Shown one piece after another: positions 35,166 through 48,290 of a DNA stretch of 64,000 nucleotides. The position numbers and the translations under genes are program-made. Position 1 is the stretch's first letter; every line of letters begins with the position of its first letter. Under the pieces are notes generated by a model. The model ran no database searches and was not told the DNA's origin. It saw only the letters and a program-made list of their open reading frames with translations. Source of the stretch: Burkholderiaceae bacterium (GTDB lineage Bacteria; Pseudomonadota; Gammaproteobacteria; Burkholderiales; Burkholderiaceae_E). The stretch spans positions 1 to 64,000 of the forward strand of contig JAJTYR010000003.1 in assembly GCA_021463505.1 (NCBI GenBank), in the 5' to 3' direction.

Positions 35166-35672
35166 TCAGCCCCAGCGCGCCTTCAGGTCGCCCGGACGCA
35201 TGTGGTCGTATTCCTCGAACGGCTGGTGGATCCACGGATTCGTCGGCAGGTGTTCGATGAAGTAATCGGGCTGAACCACCGAAGCGCCCTTGCGCCATAG
35301 TACCGCCGAGCGGATCTCGCGCACCTGGGGATGGCGCTCGCGCAGCGCCGGCAGCACCCGCAGCAGCGTCTCGCCGGTGTCGGCCAGGTCGTCGACCAGC
35401 AGCCAGCGCGGACCCGGCAGCGGCCGCGCCGAACCGAGTTGTTCGCCGATCAGCAACCCGCCCCGGGTGGTGCCGGCGTCGTCGCGATACGAACTGGTGA
35501 ACAGCACCCCCAGCGGCCTGTCGAACAGCCGTGAAAACACGTCGCCCACGCGCAACCCGCCGCGCGCCAGGCAGACGACCGCCTCGAAGCTCCAGCCTGA
35601 CGTCCAGACCTGGAGCGCGAGTTTCTCGACGAGCCGGTTGTACTCGTCCCACGACACGTAGAGGTCTTTCAT
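35166..35672 (-). CDS. purine-type phosphoribosyltransferase
   Basis: 168 residues. The PRPP-binding loop is LLVDDLADTGETL, preceded by the substrate-loop strand AVVCLARGGLRVGDVFSR. It is of the xanthine/hypoxanthine-guanine PRTase size class and ends in a WIHQPFEEY segment seen in these enzymes. It probably salvages a purine base. It follows purA by 26 bp, so a joint purine role is sensible. The base specificity cannot be read from the sequence. Confidence 0.85.
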   Translation of the reverse strand: MKDLYVSWDEYNRLVEKLALQVWTSGWSFEAVVCLARGGLRVGDVFSRLFDRPLGVLFTSSYRDDAGTTRGGLLIGEQLGSARPLPGPRWLLVDDLADTGETLLRVLPALRERHPQVREIRSAVLWRKGASVVQPDYFIEHLPTNPWIHQPFEEYDHMRPGDLKARWG

Positions 35673-35698
35673 CGACCGGGGCCTGTCGCTGCACCGGC

Positions 35699-38282
<2,584 letters not shown>

Positions 38283-38395
38283 GGGCAGTCTCTCGGGCTC
38301 GGTCGGCCGCCTGGCGCCCGTCTGCGGCCAGGGTTCCGGCGGGCGTCGTCGGCAAAGCTCGTCATTGTAGCCGGCCGCAATTGCGGCCGGCGCGG

Positions 38396-38581
38396 TCAGG
38401 CAAGCAGCAACAGCAATGCGCCGGCCAGCGCCGCACCGAAGCCCACGAAGCGGATCTGTCCGTCGCGCATGCGCGCGACCTGCATGAACACCTCGCGCCA
38501 GCGCGCCGGCGCGACGAGCGGCATCAGCCCCTCGAGCACCAGCACCAGGCCGAGGGCTCGCAACCAGTCGTACAGCGTCAC
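38396..38581 (-). CDS. DUF2065 small membrane protein
   Basis: 61 residues. Two membrane helices: [19 protein letters not shown] and [16 protein letters not shown], joined by a short loop with [11 protein letters not shown]. This YjeT-like protein sits between hflC and hisZ, its usual location in beta- and gammaproteobacteria. Function unknown; association with the HflKC complex is inferred from context. Confidence 0.85.
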   Translation of the reverse strand: MTLYDWLRALGLVLVLEGLMPLVAPARWREVFMQVARMRDGQIRFVGFGAALAGALLLLLA

Positions 38582-38586
38582 GTCGG

Positions 38587-39465
38587 TCAGCGGGAGCGCT
38601 CGCCCGGCGCCTTGAAGAAGCGGAAGAAGTCCGACGACGGATCGACCACCATCACGTCGCTGCGATTGCGAAACGACGCACGATAGGCCTCCAGGCTGCG
38701 ATAAAAACCCGCGAACTCGGGGTTCTGGCCGAACGCGGCGGCGAACAGCCCCGCCGACTTCGCGTCGCCCTCACCCTTGATGCGCTGCGCATCCCGGTAG
38801 GCCTCGGCGAGGATCACCTCGCGCTGCCGGTCGGCGTCGGCGCGGATCTTCTCGGACTCGGCCGCGCCGGTGGCACGCCGCTCGTTGGCGACCTGCTTGC
38901 GCTCCGACTCCATCCGCGCGAACACCCGCTCGGACACCTCGGGGGCGAAGTCGACGCGCTTCAGGCGCACGTCGACGATCTCGGCGCCGATCTGCCGCGA
39001 ATCCTCGTCGACCTTGGCGCGCACGCTCTCGACCACCTTGTCGCGCTGGCCCGAGATCATGTCGGCGACGGTGCGTCGCGCGACCTCGTTGTTCAGCGCG
39101 TCGCGCAGGCTGCGGTTGATGCGATCGACGGCGATCTGCTCGCTGCCCGAGACCGAGCGGATGAACGCCGGCGGATCGACGATGCGCCACTTCACGAAAG
39201 TGTCGATCATCACGTTGAGCTTTTCGGACGTGATGAAGCGATCGCTCTCGGCAGTGTCGATCGTGAGAATGCGCTTGTCGTAGTAGACGACGTTCTGGAA
39301 CGGCGGCGGCAGCTTGAAATACAGGCCGGGTCTGTCGATCACGTGGCGAATCTCGCCGAGCGCGTAGACGACGGCGAACTGGCGCTGGTCGACGACGAAT
39401 ACCGTCGACATCGCCAGCATCAACGCGACCAGCGCGCCGATCAGCAGGGGGACGATCCGGTTCAT
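38587..39465 (-). CDS. hflC: HflC, SPFH-family modulator of FtsH
   Basis: 292 residues. An N-terminal signal anchor ([21 protein letters not shown]) is followed by an SPFH/band-7 domain (about 20-190) and a long helical region with [13 protein letters not shown] and [16 protein letters not shown]. HflC forms large membrane cages with HflK around FtsH and limits degradation of membrane proteins. It lies 25 bp after hflK. Confidence 0.95.
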   Translation of the reverse strand: MNRIVPLLIGALVALMLAMSTVFVVDQRQFAVVYALGEIRHVIDRPGLYFKLPPPFQNVVYYDKRILTIDTAESDRFITSEKLNVMIDTFVKWRIVDPPAFIRSVSGSEQIAVDRINRSLRDALNNEVARRTVADMISGQRDKVVESVRAKVDEDSRQIGAEIVDVRLKRVDFAPEVSERVFARMESERKQVANERRATGAAESEKIRADADRQREVILAEAYRDAQRIKGEGDAKSAGLFAAAFGQNPEFAGFYRSLEAYRASFRNRSDVMVVDPSSDFFRFFKAPGERSR

Positions 39466-39490
39466 GGCGTGATGGCTCCCGTCGGTCGCT

Positions 39491-40750
39491 TCAGCGGCTG
39501 TCGCGGTCGCGGCTGCGCAGACCGTTGGCCCGACTGCTCCCGGGCGGCTCGGTGGCCGGGGGCGCAGGTGTCGCCGGCGCCGGCTGCGCGCCGCGCGCGC
39601 CGTCGGCGCCCGACTGCTGGAGCAACCGGTCGAGCGGCAGATACAGCAGGTTGCTGCCGGCGCGCGTGTCCAGGTAGACCTTGCTGGTGCTGGTGAAGAC
39701 TTCCTGCATGACCTCGATGTACATGCGTTCGCGCGTGACCGCTGGCGCCTTCGCGTATTCGGCCAGCACCTGGCGGAAACGGCTGGTGTCGCCTTCGGCC
39801 GAGGCGATCACGCGCTGGCGGTAGCCTTCGGCCTCCTGCAGCAACCGCGCGGCCGTGCCGCTCGCCTTCGGGATGACGTCGTTGGCATAGGCGCGCCCTT
39901 CGTTGATCAGGCGCTCGCGATCCTGCGCCGCCTTGTTCGCGTCCTCGAACGCCGCCTGTACCTGCTCGGGCGGCTGCACCTGCTGGATGGTCACGTCGAC
40001 CACCGAGATCCCGGTCCTGTAGCGGTCGAGCAGCGCCTGGATCATCTTGCGGGCTCCCTGGGCAACCTGCTCCTTCTCCTCGTAGAGCACCTGGTCGACG
40101 CCGGTGCGTCCCACCACGTCACGCATCGCCGTCTCGGCGGTCTGGCGCACGATGTCCTCGGGCACCGGGCCGAAATCGTTGTTGAACAGGTAGTCCTTGG
40201 CATCGCCGATGCGGTATTGCACCGTGAACTGCATGTCGACGATGCTCTGGTCCTGCGTGAGCATCAGCGATTCGCGCAGCGTCTTGTTGCGCACGCCGTT
40301 GCGATAGCCGACCTCGACCGTGCGCAACTGCTGCACGTTGACGAGTTCGTTGCTCTCGATCGGATAAGGCATGCGCCAGGTGAAGCCGGCCTGGCTGACG
40401 ATCTGCTTGAATTCACCGAAGCGCAGCACGATCGAAGCCTGTCCTTCCTGGACGATGTAGAAGCCGCTGGCCAGCCACAACAGCAGCGCGACCAGTGCGA
40501 GCAGGCCGATTCCGGCACCCGCCCCCTTCAGCGACGGACCCTCGCTGCTGCCACCGCCACCGCCCGGCGGGCGCCCGTTGCCCCGGCGGAACAGGCCGCC
40601 GAGCCGCCGATTGAAGTCACGCCAGAGTTCGTCGAGGTCGGGCGGACCATCGCCGCCCGGCCGCTGCGGCGGACGCTGGTCACCACCGCCACCGCCACGC
40701 CCCCAGCCTGGGTCGTTGAGCGAGAAGATCGAGCGCACGGACTTCCACAT
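39491..40750 (-). CDS. hflK: HflK, SPFH-family modulator of FtsH
   Basis: 419 residues from ATG 40750. A cytoplasmic Gly/Pro/Arg-rich head (residues 10-70, with GRGGGGGDQRPPQRPGG) precedes one membrane helix (LLALVALLLWLASGFYIV), then the SPFH domain and a coiled-coil region. The tail after residue 380 is Pro/Ala-rich. It is the partner of HflC. The gene starts 31 bp after the hflX stop in the same operon. Confidence 0.95.
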   Translation of the reverse strand: MWKSVRSIFSLNDPGWGRGGGGGDQRPPQRPGGDGPPDLDELWRDFNRRLGGLFRRGNGRPPGGGGGSSEGPSLKGAGAGIGLLALVALLLWLASGFYIVQEGQASIVLRFGEFKQIVSQAGFTWRMPYPIESNELVNVQQLRTVEVGYRNGVRNKTLRESLMLTQDQSIVDMQFTVQYRIGDAKDYLFNNDFGPVPEDIVRQTAETAMRDVVGRTGVDQVLYEEKEQVAQGARKMIQALLDRYRTGISVVDVTIQQVQPPEQVQAAFEDANKAAQDRERLINEGRAYANDVIPKASGTAARLLQEAEGYRQRVIASAEGDTSRFRQVLAEYAKAPAVTRERMYIEVMQEVFTSTSKVYLDTRAGSNLLYLPLDRLLQQSGADGARGAQPAPATPAPPATEPPGSSRANGLRSRDRDSR

Positions 40751-40781
40751 GTTCGAGGCAACGGACAAGGAGAGGATGGAT

Positions 40782-41981
40782 TCAGGCAGCCCGATGCTCG
40801 GGATGCTCGGGAACATCGGGGGATTCGGAGGAATCGGCCCCGGTGTCGTGCGCGCCGGCGCCCGGCGCCCCGTGGCGGCGCGCCTCGCGCCAGAGGGCCA
40901 CCTGCTGGTCGATCGCTTCGCGCAGCAGGTCGATCCCCTGGCCGGCGGCCGCACTCGCCCAGATCCGCTCGATCCTACCATAGCGGTCGAGCGCGACCTC
41001 CGGTGCCCGGCCGACCAGGTCGATCTTGTTGTGCACGAGGATGCGCGGCACATCCGTGGCGCCGATCTCGTCGAGCACGCGGTCGACCTGCGCGATCTGC
41101 TCGTCGCGATCCGGCGCCGATGCGTCGACCACGTGCAGCAGCAGGTCGGCCTGGGCGGTTTCCTCCAGCGTGGCCGTGAACGCCTCGACCAGCTGGTGCG
41201 GCAGGTCGCGCACGAAACCCACGGTGTCGGACACCACCGCCTCGGCGCCGCAGGGCAGGCGCAGCCGTCGGGTGAGCGTGTCGAGCGTGGCGAACAGCTG
41301 GTCGGCCGCGTAGGCACCGGCACCGGTCAGCGCATTGAACAGCGTGGACTTCCCGGCATTGGTGTAGCCGACGATCGACACGGCGAACGCCGGACGGCGG
41401 TCACGCGCGCGTCGGCGCGTGCGGCGCTGCGTGCGCAACTGCCCGAGTTGCGCACGCAGACGCTTCACGCGCACCGACAGCATCCGGCGATCGAGCTCGA
41501 GCTGGGTTTCGCCCGGGCCCCCGCGCACGCCGATACCGCCGCGCTGGCGCTCGAGGTGGGTCCAGCCGCGCACCAGCCGGGCCGACAGGTGCTCGAGCCG
41601 GGCCAGTTCGACCTGCAGCTTGCCCTCGTGGCTGCGCGCGCGGCGCGCGAAGATGTCGAGGATCAGCTCGGTGCGATCCATCACCGGCAGGTTCCACAGC
41701 CGGTACAGGTTGCGCTGCTGGATCGGCGACAGTTCGTGATCGAACAGCACCATCCCGGCCGCCGCTTCGACCAGTTGCGCGCCGATCTCTTCGGCCTTGC
41801 CGGAACCGATGAACAGGGCCGCATCGGGGCGCGCACGGCGCACGATGACCCGGCCAACCGGTGCGAGGCCAGCGGACCCGGCAAGCGCCGCGAGTTCGTC
41901 CAGCGAGTCGTCGGAGCGGGCGGCGCCCCCGAAGGCGGCGCCGACGAGAATGCAGCGAACGGGCTTGTCTGCAGCGCTCAG
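40782..41981 (-). CDS. hflX: GTPase HflX, probable CTG start overlapping hfq
   Basis: 399 residues if started at CTG 41981. The conserved HflX N-terminal domain clearly extends upstream of the first GTG (41843): codons 41978-41844 read as [12 protein letters not shown], then [17 protein letters not shown]. No ATG or GTG lies in that stretch; CTG at 41981-41979 overlaps the hfq stop as CTGA, like the GTGA couplings elsewhere here. The remainder has the glycine-rich linker [13 protein letters not shown] and G1 motif GYTNAGKST, with NKIDLVG as G4. HflX splits stalled or heat-damaged ribosomes. An ATT at 41954-41952 is another possible start. Confidence 0.85.
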   Translation of the reverse strand: MSAADKPVRCILVGAAFGGAARSDDSLDELAALAGSAGLAPVGRVIVRRARPDAALFIGSGKAEEIGAQLVEAAAGMVLFDHELSPIQQRNLYRLWNLPVMDRTELILDIFARRARSHEGKLQVELARLEHLSARLVRGWTHLERQRGGIGVRGGPGETQLELDRRMLSVRVKRLRAQLGQLRTQRRTRRRARDRRPAFAVSIVGYTNAGKSTLFNALTGAGAYAADQLFATLDTLTRRLRLPCGAEAVVSDTVGFVRDLPHQLVEAFTATLEETAQADLLLHVVDASAPDRDEQIAQVDRVLDEIGATDVPRILVHNKIDLVGRAPEVALDRYGRIERIWASAAAGQGIDLLREAIDQQVALWREARRHGAPGAGAHDTGADSSESPDVPEHPEHRAA

Positions 41982-42214
41982 CTTTCTGGGCCTTCGTGTT
42001 GGAAATTGACTGCGCGACCCGGCACCACGGTGGAGATCGCATGCTTGTAGACCATCTGGGTCACCGTGTTGCGCAACAACACGACGTACTGGTCGAACGA
42101 CTCGATCTGGCCCTGCAGCTTGATGCCGTTGACCAGGTAGATCGACACCGGCACGTGCTCCTTGCGAAGCAGGTTCAGGAACGGGTCTTGTAGCAGCTGC
42201 CCTTTGTTGCTCAT
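41978..42214 (-). CDS. hfq: RNA chaperone Hfq
   Basis: 78 residues. Sm1 motif region [20 protein letters not shown] and Sm2 motif YKHAIST are intact, including the proximal-face KH pair that binds sRNA 3' U-tails. The C-terminal tail is very short, as usual in betaproteobacteria. It forms a hexamer that pairs sRNAs with mRNAs. It is followed by hflX with an overlap. A GCGTTAGAGT in the 125-bp gap after der could be its own -10 region, without a clear -35. Confidence 0.97.
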   Translation of the reverse strand: MSNKGQLLQDPFLNLLRKEHVPVSIYLVNGIKLQGQIESFDQYVVLLRNTVTQMVYKHAISTVVPGRAVNFQHEGPES

Positions 42215-42339
42215 GGCGACTCCGGTTGTTGTGGTTCGGCCGGCCGTGGGTCGTTGCCCATCTGTCGACTCCGGACTCTAACGCAAATTCTGGGCTGCGG
42301 TCGCGGTTTCAAGTCTGCGCGACAGTCCGGACGGGCCGG

Positions 42340-43746
42340 TCAGTCGCGCGGTGCGTAAGGATTGGCCGCCGAACGGAACTCGATGCGCAGCGGCGTTCCG
42401 GACAGGCCGAAGCGCTCGCGAAACCAGCTCTCGAGATAGCGGCGGTACGCCTCGGGCACGTTTTCGAGCGTGCTGCCGTGAATCACCACGATCGGCGGAT
42501 TCTGGCCCCCCTGGTGCGCATAGCGCAATTTCGGGCGCGACAGCCCGCGCCGCGGCGGCGGCTGGCGCTCGACCGCCTCGCGCAGCGCCCGCGTGAGCCG
42601 GGGCGTGGACAGCTTGCCCACGGCAGCGGCGTAGGCGGCATCGACCGAACGCATCAGCGCCCCCACGCCGCGGCCTTCGCGCGCGGAAATGAAGTGCAGC
42701 TTCGCGAAGCGCAGGAAATGCAGCCTGCGATCGAAGTCGGCCCTGACCTGCTCGCGCGTGCCGGCGTCGGCGAGATCCCACTTGTTGACCGCCACCACCA
42801 GCGCCCTGCCCGCTTCGAGGATGTATCCGGCAATCGTCGCATCCTGGTCGGTGACCTGTGCGCAGGCGTCGAGCAGCAGCACGCAGACGTGACAGTCCTC
42901 GATCGCCTGGAGCGTCTTGACGATCGAGAATTTCTCGACCGTTTCGGTCACCCTGGCGCGCCGGCGCAGGCCTGCGGTGTCGATCAGCGTGTACGGGCGG
43001 CCGGCGTGATCGAAGTCGATCGCCACCGCGTCGCGGGTGGTGCCCGGCTGGTCGAAGGCGATCAGCCGCTCCTCGCCCAGCAAGGTGTTGATCAGCGTCG
43101 ACTTGCCGACATTCGGGCGGCCGACGACTGCGACCTTCACGCGCCGCGGCCCGGCCGGCGCGGCCCCGTCGGCCGCACCCGGTGCGACTCCCCCGGTGCC
43201 CACAGCCTCGGCCTGCGCCGGGCGACCGTCGCCGGCCTGCGCGGCGGCCCCGGACGGGGCGAGCGCGATGTCGAGCAGTTCGCGCACGCCGTCACCATGC
43301 GCCGACGAAATCGCGTGCGGCGTACCCAGGCCGAGCGCGTGAAACTCGGCGGCGACCTGCTCGCGCGGCATGCCCTCGGTCTTGTTGACCGCAAGCACCA
43401 CGCGGCGGGCCGTGCGGCGCAGTTCGGTGGCGATCTCCTGGTCGCGCGCCGACAAACCCTCGCGACCATCGACGACCAGCACGACCACGTCGGCCTCGAT
43501 CACCGCCTGGCGTGTCTGGCGCGCCATGACCGCTGCGATGCCGGTCTTCGCCACCGGTTCGAAGCCGCCGCTGTCGATCACGATGAACGGCACCTCGCCG
43601 AGCCGCCCGCGACCGTATTGCCGGTCGCGCGTGAGCCCCGGCACGTCGGCCACCAGCGCCGCACGGCTGCGCGTGAGCCGGTTGAACAGTGTCGACTTGC
43701 CGACGTTGGGCCGGCCGACCAGCGCCAGCACCGGCAAGCGCGTCAT
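42340..43746 (-). CDS. der: ribosome-assembly GTPase Der (EngA)
   Basis: 468 residues from ATG 43746, overlapping the bamB stop as ATGA. Two tandem GTPase domains are present, with G1 motifs [14 protein letters not shown] (about residue 10) and [14 protein letters not shown] (about residue 200), G4 motifs NKTEG and NKWDLA. A KH-like C-terminal domain ends in [13 protein letters not shown]. Der acts late in 50S subunit assembly. A Pro/Ala/Gly-rich linker separates the G domains. Confidence 0.96.
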   Translation of the reverse strand: MTRLPVLALVGRPNVGKSTLFNRLTRSRAALVADVPGLTRDRQYGRGRLGEVPFIVIDSGGFEPVAKTGIAAVMARQTRQAVIEADVVVLVVDGREGLSARDQEIATELRRTARRVVLAVNKTEGMPREQVAAEFHALGLGTPHAISSAHGDGVRELLDIALAPSGAAAQAGDGRPAQAEAVGTGGVAPGAADGAAPAGPRRVKVAVVGRPNVGKSTLINTLLGEERLIAFDQPGTTRDAVAIDFDHAGRPYTLIDTAGLRRRARVTETVEKFSIVKTLQAIEDCHVCVLLLDACAQVTDQDATIAGYILEAGRALVVAVNKWDLADAGTREQVRADFDRRLHFLRFAKLHFISAREGRGVGALMRSVDAAYAAAVGKLSTPRLTRALREAVERQPPPRRGLSRPKLRYAHQGGQNPPIVVIHGSTLENVPEAYRRYLESWFRERFGLSGTPLRIEFRSAANPYAPRD

Positions 43747-44960
43747 GGGTCGCTGATGGCGAACAGTGCGCCTGCGCGCGTCTGCACGATCGCCAGGCCG
43801 GCGGCACCCACCGGCGCCGCGACGACGGCGCTGGCGTCGGTGGGCAGTCGTGCCGCGATCGCGCCATCGTCGCGCGCCAGCAGGTGCACCAGTCCGGTAC
43901 TGTCGCCCACCAGCACGAATCGCGGCGTCAGCAACGGCGCCGACAGGCCGCGCTGGCGCAGCCCGGCCTGGCGCCAGACACTTGCGCCGCTGCGCGAGAA
44001 AGCCAGCAGTTCGCCGCGTTCGTCCGGCACCACCAGCAGGCTGGCGTCGAGGTCCAGGCCCGAGGCCGAGGAGAGATCGCGCGCCCATCGGGCACGCCCC
44101 GAAGACGACTCGAAGCAGCCGACGCGTCCCTGGAACGCCACGGCACAGACCTCGCGCCCGCTCACCAGGGGCGAGCCGACGACGTCGGCGATGCGTTCGA
44201 TCTCGTTGGAGCCGCGCGGCATCGCGACGGCCGCCTCCCAACGCAGCGCGCCGGTCTCGAGCGACAGCGACACCAGGCGCCCACCGGGCAGGCCGACGTA
44301 GGCCGCGGTGGCGTCCATCGCGATCAGCGAGGTCTGCCGCAGCACCAGTGGCGGACCCTGGCGGTGAAACGTCCAGCGGCGCTTGCCGGTGTCGGCGTCG
44401 AACGCGGCGACCCGGTTGTCGCTGGTGCGCACCAGCACCAGGCCGAGCGCCACGCTGGGCACCGTGACCACTTCGGCGCCGCTCGGAACGCTCCACTTCG
44501 GGGCGCCATCGCCGCCGAGCGCGATCAGCGAGCCGTCCAGGCCGGCAACGACCGTCGTTTCGCCATCGCTGCCCACGCCGGCGATCAGCGGCTGTCCGAG
44601 GTCCGTGCGCCACTGCACGCTGCCGCTGGCCGGATCGATGCGCACCACCGTGCCGTCGCGCGCGGCGGCGAACAGGCTGTTGGCGGCAGCCACCGGCTGA
44701 AAGCCCACGCCGGCGCCTGACAGCGACAATGACCAGACCACGCGCGCGTTGGCCGGCGCGGTCACTGCAGGAAGTTCGGGCAGCGCCGGCTTCGACGACG
44801 ACCACGGCCAGAGGCTGCAGCCGCCGAGCCCGGCCAGCGCGAACGATGCCGCGACCAGCGCGGCAAGGCGCCACGGGATGACGTGCCACGGGGTGACGTG
44901 CCATGGGGTGACACGCCACAGGGCGACGCCCCGTTGCCAGGACTCCTCGTACGCCGCCAT
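43743..44960 (-). CDS. bamB: outer-membrane assembly lipoprotein BamB
   Basis: 405 residues from ATG 44960, which overlaps the yfgM stop by one base. A lipobox LAGLGGC places the lipidated Cys at residue 48. The mature part is a PQQ-like beta-propeller with repeated blades such as [29 protein letters not shown] and [15 protein letters not shown]. BamB is part of the Bam complex that inserts outer-membrane proteins. The region before the signal helix is unusual: residues 15-31 are made of W(H/R)V(T/I)P repeats encoded by a 15-bp tandem repeat. Confidence 0.93.
   Translation of the reverse strand: MAAYEESWQRGVALWRVTPWHVTPWHVIPWRLAALVAASFALAGLGGCSLWPWSSSKPALPELPAVTAPANARVVWSLSLSGAGVGFQPVAAANSLFAAARDGTVVRIDPASGSVQWRTDLGQPLIAGVGSDGETTVVAGLDGSLIALGGDGAPKWSVPSGAEVVTVPSVALGLVLVRTSDNRVAAFDADTGKRRWTFHRQGPPLVLRQTSLIAMDATAAYVGLPGGRLVSLSLETGALRWEAAVAMPRGSNEIERIADVVGSPLVSGREVCAVAFQGRVGCFESSSGRARWARDLSSASGLDLDASLLVVPDERGELLAFSRSGASVWRQAGLRQRGLSAPLLTPRFVLVGDSTGLVHLLARDDGAIAARLPTDASAVVAAPVGAAGLAIVQTRAGALFAISDP
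44870..44929 (-). repeat. 15-bp tandem repeat, four copies, in the bamB signal region
   Basis: Four contiguous 15-bp units on the plus strand: GCCACGGGATGACGT, GCCACGGGGTGACGT, GCCATGGGGTGACAC, GCCACAGGGCGACGC. Read in bamB they give pentapeptides of the type WHVTP just before the hydrophobic signal segment. Unit length is a multiple of three, so copy-number change would keep the frame. Confidence 0.85.
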
Positions 44961-45598
44961 CAGCCGGCCTCCTTGCCAAGCCCGTCGAGCTTGAGTTGCA
45001 CCAGGCGGCGCATCGGGCTGTCGGGCTCGAGAGCCTCCAGCGCCTGCCGGTACGCGGCCCCCGCCTCGTCCGGCCTGCCCTGTGCCACCAGCAGGTCGCC
45101 GCGCCGGTCGGCGTACTCGCCGGCAAACTTGCCCGGCGCATCGATCGCAAGCAGCTTGCCCGCCTCGTCGAAGGCTTTTTCGTCGATCAGCAACGCGGCC
45201 AGACGCAGGCGCGCGGTGTGACGGAATTCGTCGTCCGTGGCGTTGGAGACCGCCCATTCGAGCGTCACGCGGGCGGCCCTGGAATCGCCGGCGTCGACGT
45301 AAGCGCGCGCCGCCACCAGCGCCGCCATCTGGCCGTACGCGGTGCCGCCGTACTGGTCGAACAACGTGCCGGCTGCTGCCCGCACCTTGTCGGCGTCGCG
45401 GGCCGACGCCGCTTCGCGCAACTGCTCGTACACCGCCGAGGCCTGCGCGGCCACCCGGGCCTGATACCAGCCCACGCCGCGCCAGCCCGCCACCGCCAGC
45501 GCCGCCACCGTAACGACGGTGAGAATGAAGTTGCCGTACTGTTTCCAGAACGCCTTGAGGTTTTCGAGCTGTTCCTGCTCTTCGAGGTTGTAGGCCAT
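44960..45598 (-). CDS. yfgM: YfgM-type TPR membrane protein
   Basis: 212 residues. A short cytoplasmic N terminus ([17 protein letters not shown]) is followed by one membrane helix ([16 protein letters not shown]) and a periplasmic TPR-like helical domain. YfgM associates with SecYEG and the chaperone PpiD during export. It sits between hisS and bamB as in E. coli and Burkholderia. Confidence 0.9.
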   Translation of the reverse strand: MAYNLEEQEQLENLKAFWKQYGNFILTVVTVAALAVAGWRGVGWYQARVAAQASAVYEQLREAASARDADKVRAAAGTLFDQYGGTAYGQMAALVAARAYVDAGDSRAARVTLEWAVSNATDDEFRHTARLRLAALLIDEKAFDEAGKLLAIDAPGKFAGEYADRRGDLLVAQGRPDEAGAAYRQALEALEPDSPMRRLVQLKLDGLGKEAG

Positions 45599-45613
45599 CG
45601 ACCGTCCCTGTCC

Positions 45614-46960
45614 CTATTGTTCCGACGCGTCCGGATGATTCTCGCTCGCCACGAGCGCCTCGACGACCCGCTCGGCCAGTCGATCGAGCGACACGGCCCG
45701 CTGCGGGCCGCCGGCACCGGCCTCGCCGGCGCGCAGCCACTTCACCGACGCTTCACCGCGCGCCAGTTCGTCGCCGCCGACGATCACCGCCAGCCGCGCC
45801 CCGCTCGCGTCGGCGCGCCGAAACTGCGCCTTGAAACTGCCCCCGCCGCAGTGCAGGATGACGTCGAGGCCGGCATCGCGCAGCCGCTCGGCCGCCTGCA
45901 TGGCCGCCTCGAGCGTCTCGTTGCCCTGGTGCACGACGTACACCTCGCACTGCGCCCCGGCCGCGCCGTGGCCGGCTGCGCGCATCAACTCGAGCACCCG
46001 CTCGACGCCCACCGCGAACCCGCAGGCGGGCGCCGGCTTGCCCCCGAGCATCTCGATGAGCGGATCGTAGCGACCGCCGCCGCACACGGTGAGCGGTGCG
46101 CCGCCGATGTCGGCAAGCCACTCGAACACGGTGAGATTGTAGTAGTCGAGTCCGCGCACCAGTCGCGGGTTGATCCGGAACGGCAGGTTCTGCGAGCGCA
46201 GCAGCGCCTGCAGCCGCTCGAAGTGGGCGAGCGACCCCGGCCCGAGAAAATCGATCAGCCGCGGCGCCTGCTCGACGAGCGCCTGCATCGCCGGGTTCTT
46301 CGTGTCGAGGATGCGCAGCGGATTGCTGTGCAGCCGCCGCTGCGCCTCGGCGTCGAGCGCGTCGCGGTGCGCCTCGAACCAGGCGACCAGCGCCTGGCGG
46401 TGCGCGCGCCGCTCGTGCGCGGCACCCAGCGAGTTGAGCTCGAGCCGAACCCCCTCGAGGCCCAGCTCGTCCCAGAGCCGCTGGCACAGCAGGATCACCT
46501 CGGCGTCGGCGTCCGGGCCGGGCACACCCAGCGCCTCGGCGCCCACCTGGTGGAACTGCCGGTAGCGGCCCTTCTGTGGCCGCTCGTGGCGGAACATCGG
46601 ACCGGCGTACCAGAGCCGCTTCGGACCGTCGTAGAGCAGGTTGTGCTCGATCGTTGCGCGCACCACGCCGGCGGTGTTCTCGGGACGCAGCGTGAGATCC
46701 TCGCCGTTCAGCGAGTCGGTGAACGAATACATCTCCTTTTCGACGATGTCGGTCACCTCGCCGATGCCGCGCACGAACAGCCGCGTGTGCTCGACGATCG
46801 GCGTGCGGATCTGGCGGTAGCCGTACGCCCGCATCGTGTCCGCCACGGCCTCTTCGAAGCGCCGCCACAGCGGCTCGTCGGCCGGCAGCACGTCGTTCAT
46901 GCCGCGCACGCCGGACAAGCGCTCGGACTGCGCCTGCTTCGTCGGGTTCGATCGATCCAT
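45614..46960 (-). CDS. hisS: histidyl-tRNA synthetase
   Basis: 448 residues from ATG 46960; in-frame codons back to 47032 do not resemble the family and would overlap ispG. Class II motifs: [10 protein letters not shown], motif 2 [18 protein letters not shown], the histidine-binding [12 protein letters not shown], and motif 3 [13 protein letters not shown]-terminal anticodon-binding domain follows (about 340-440). Confidence 0.95.
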   Translation of the reverse strand: MDRSNPTKQAQSERLSGVRGMNDVLPADEPLWRRFEEAVADTMRAYGYRQIRTPIVEHTRLFVRGIGEVTDIVEKEMYSFTDSLNGEDLTLRPENTAGVVRATIEHNLLYDGPKRLWYAGPMFRHERPQKGRYRQFHQVGAEALGVPGPDADAEVILLCQRLWDELGLEGVRLELNSLGAAHERRAHRQALVAWFEAHRDALDAEAQRRLHSNPLRILDTKNPAMQALVEQAPRLIDFLGPGSLAHFERLQALLRSQNLPFRINPRLVRGLDYYNLTVFEWLADIGGAPLTVCGGGRYDPLIEMLGGKPAPACGFAVGVERVLELMRAAGHGAAGAQCEVYVVHQGNETLEAAMQAAERLRDAGLDVILHCGGGSFKAQFRRADASGARLAVIVGGDELARGEASVKWLRAGEAGAGGPQRAVSLDRLAERVVEALVASENHPDASEQ

Positions 46961-46985
46961 GCTGGTCGGCGAGTTCGCCGCGCCC

Positions 46986-48281
46986 TCAGACGGCGCTGGC
47001 CGGCTCCTCGGGTTGTCGTTGCGCCGTGCCACCGTAGCGGCGCCTGACGTAGTCGTCGACGATCGCCTGGAACTCTTCGGCGATGCGCTCGCCCTTCAGG
47101 GTCGTGGTGCGCTGGCCGTCGACGAACACCGGCGCCACCGGCGACTCGTCGGCCCCGGGCAGCGAAATGCCGATGTCGGCGTGCCGGCTCTCGCCGGGAC
47201 CATTGACCACGCACCCCATCACCGCCACCCGCATCGACTCGACACCGGGATAGCGCGCCTTCCAGGCCGGCATCTGCTCGCGCAGCCACCCCTGGATGCT
47301 GGCCGCGAGTTCCTGGAAGAAGGTGCTGCTGGTGCGCCCGCAACCTGGACAAGCCACCACCATCGGTGCGAACGCGCGCAGGCCCATCGTCTGCAGGATC
47401 TCCTGCGCGACGACCACCTCGCGGGTGCGCTCGCCGCCCGGCTCGGGCGTGAGCGAGACACGGATCGTGTCGCCGATGCCCTGCTGCAGCAACACCGCCA
47501 TCGCCGCGGTCGATGCAACGATGCCCTTGCTGCCCATGCCCGCCTCGGTGAGCCCCAGGTGCAGCGGCCAGTCGCAGCGCGCGGCCAGATCGCGGTAGAC
47601 CGCGATCAGGTCCTGCACGTCCGAGACCTTGGCCGACAGGCAGATCGCGTCACCGGGCAGGCCGAGTTGCCCGGCGCGGTGCGCGCTGTCGATCGCGGAG
47701 GCGACCAGCGCCTCGCGCATCACCTCGCGCGCCTCCCAGGGCCGCGCGCGCGCGGCATTCTCGTCCATCAGGCGCGCGAGCAGCGTCTGGTCCAGCGAGC
47801 CCCAGTTCACGCCGATGCGCACCGGCTTGCCGTACCGGCAGGCGACCTCGATCATCTGCGCGAAGTTGTCGTCGCGGCGGCGCCCGGTGCCGACGTTGCC
47901 CGGGTTGATCCGGTATTTCGACAGCGCCTGCGCGCAGCCGGGAAACTGCGTGAGCAGCCTGTGGCCGTTGAAGTGAAAGTCTCCGACCAGCGGCACGTCG
48001 ATGTCCATCGCGTCGAGCCGCTCGCGGATCGCGGCCACGGCCGCCGCGGCGGCCGGCGTGTTCACCGTGATGCGCACCAGTTCGGAGCCGGCCCGCGCCA
48101 GCGCGCTCGCCTGCGCGGCGGTGGCTCCCACGTCGGCGGTGTCGGTGTTGGTCATCGATTGCACCACCACCGGCGCACCGCCGCCCACGCGCACACTGCG
48201 CGTACCCCAGGCGACGCGCATCGCACGCGCGGCGCGGCGCGGCGCGGCTCCCGCTGGCATCGGCAGGCAGGGATCGCGCAT
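46986..48281 (-). CDS. ispG: 4-hydroxy-3-methylbut-2-enyl-diphosphate synthase (IspG/GcpE)
   Basis: 431 residues. It reduces MEcPP to HMBPP in the methylerythritol-phosphate isoprenoid pathway, using a [4Fe-4S] cluster. Cluster ligands are in [11 protein letters not shown] and the [11 protein letters not shown] segment near the C terminus. The TIM-barrel part begins [10 protein letters not shown]. Met8 and Met21 are alternative starts. Length is that of the short bacterial form with a small insertion around residues 120-150. Confidence 0.95.
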   Translation of the reverse strand: MRDPCLPMPAGAAPRRAARAMRVAWGTRSVRVGGGAPVVVQSMTNTDTADVGATAAQASALARAGSELVRITVNTPAAAAAVAAIRERLDAMDIDVPLVGDFHFNGHRLLTQFPGCAQALSKYRINPGNVGTGRRRDDNFAQMIEVACRYGKPVRIGVNWGSLDQTLLARLMDENAARARPWEAREVMREALVASAIDSAHRAGQLGLPGDAICLSAKVSDVQDLIAVYRDLAARCDWPLHLGLTEAGMGSKGIVASTAAMAVLLQQGIGDTIRVSLTPEPGGERTREVVVAQEILQTMGLRAFAPMVVACPGCGRTSSTFFQELAASIQGWLREQMPAWKARYPGVESMRVAVMGCVVNGPGESRHADIGISLPGADESPVAPVFVDGQRTTTLKGERIAEEFQAIVDDYVRRRYGGTAQRQPEEPASAV

Positions 48282-48290
48282 GTCCGTCGC

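Noticed and set aside
41978-42010. hflX starting inside hfq further upstream
   Set aside because: The frame stays open, but codons before CTG 41981 do not resemble HflX and contain no start codon.
44870-44929. CRISPR-like array
   Set aside because: The repeats are contiguous 15-mers without spacers and lie in a coding region.
45614-47032. hisS starting at 47032
   Set aside because: The first 24 codons would overlap ispG and do not match the family; ATG 46960 gives the normal N terminus.
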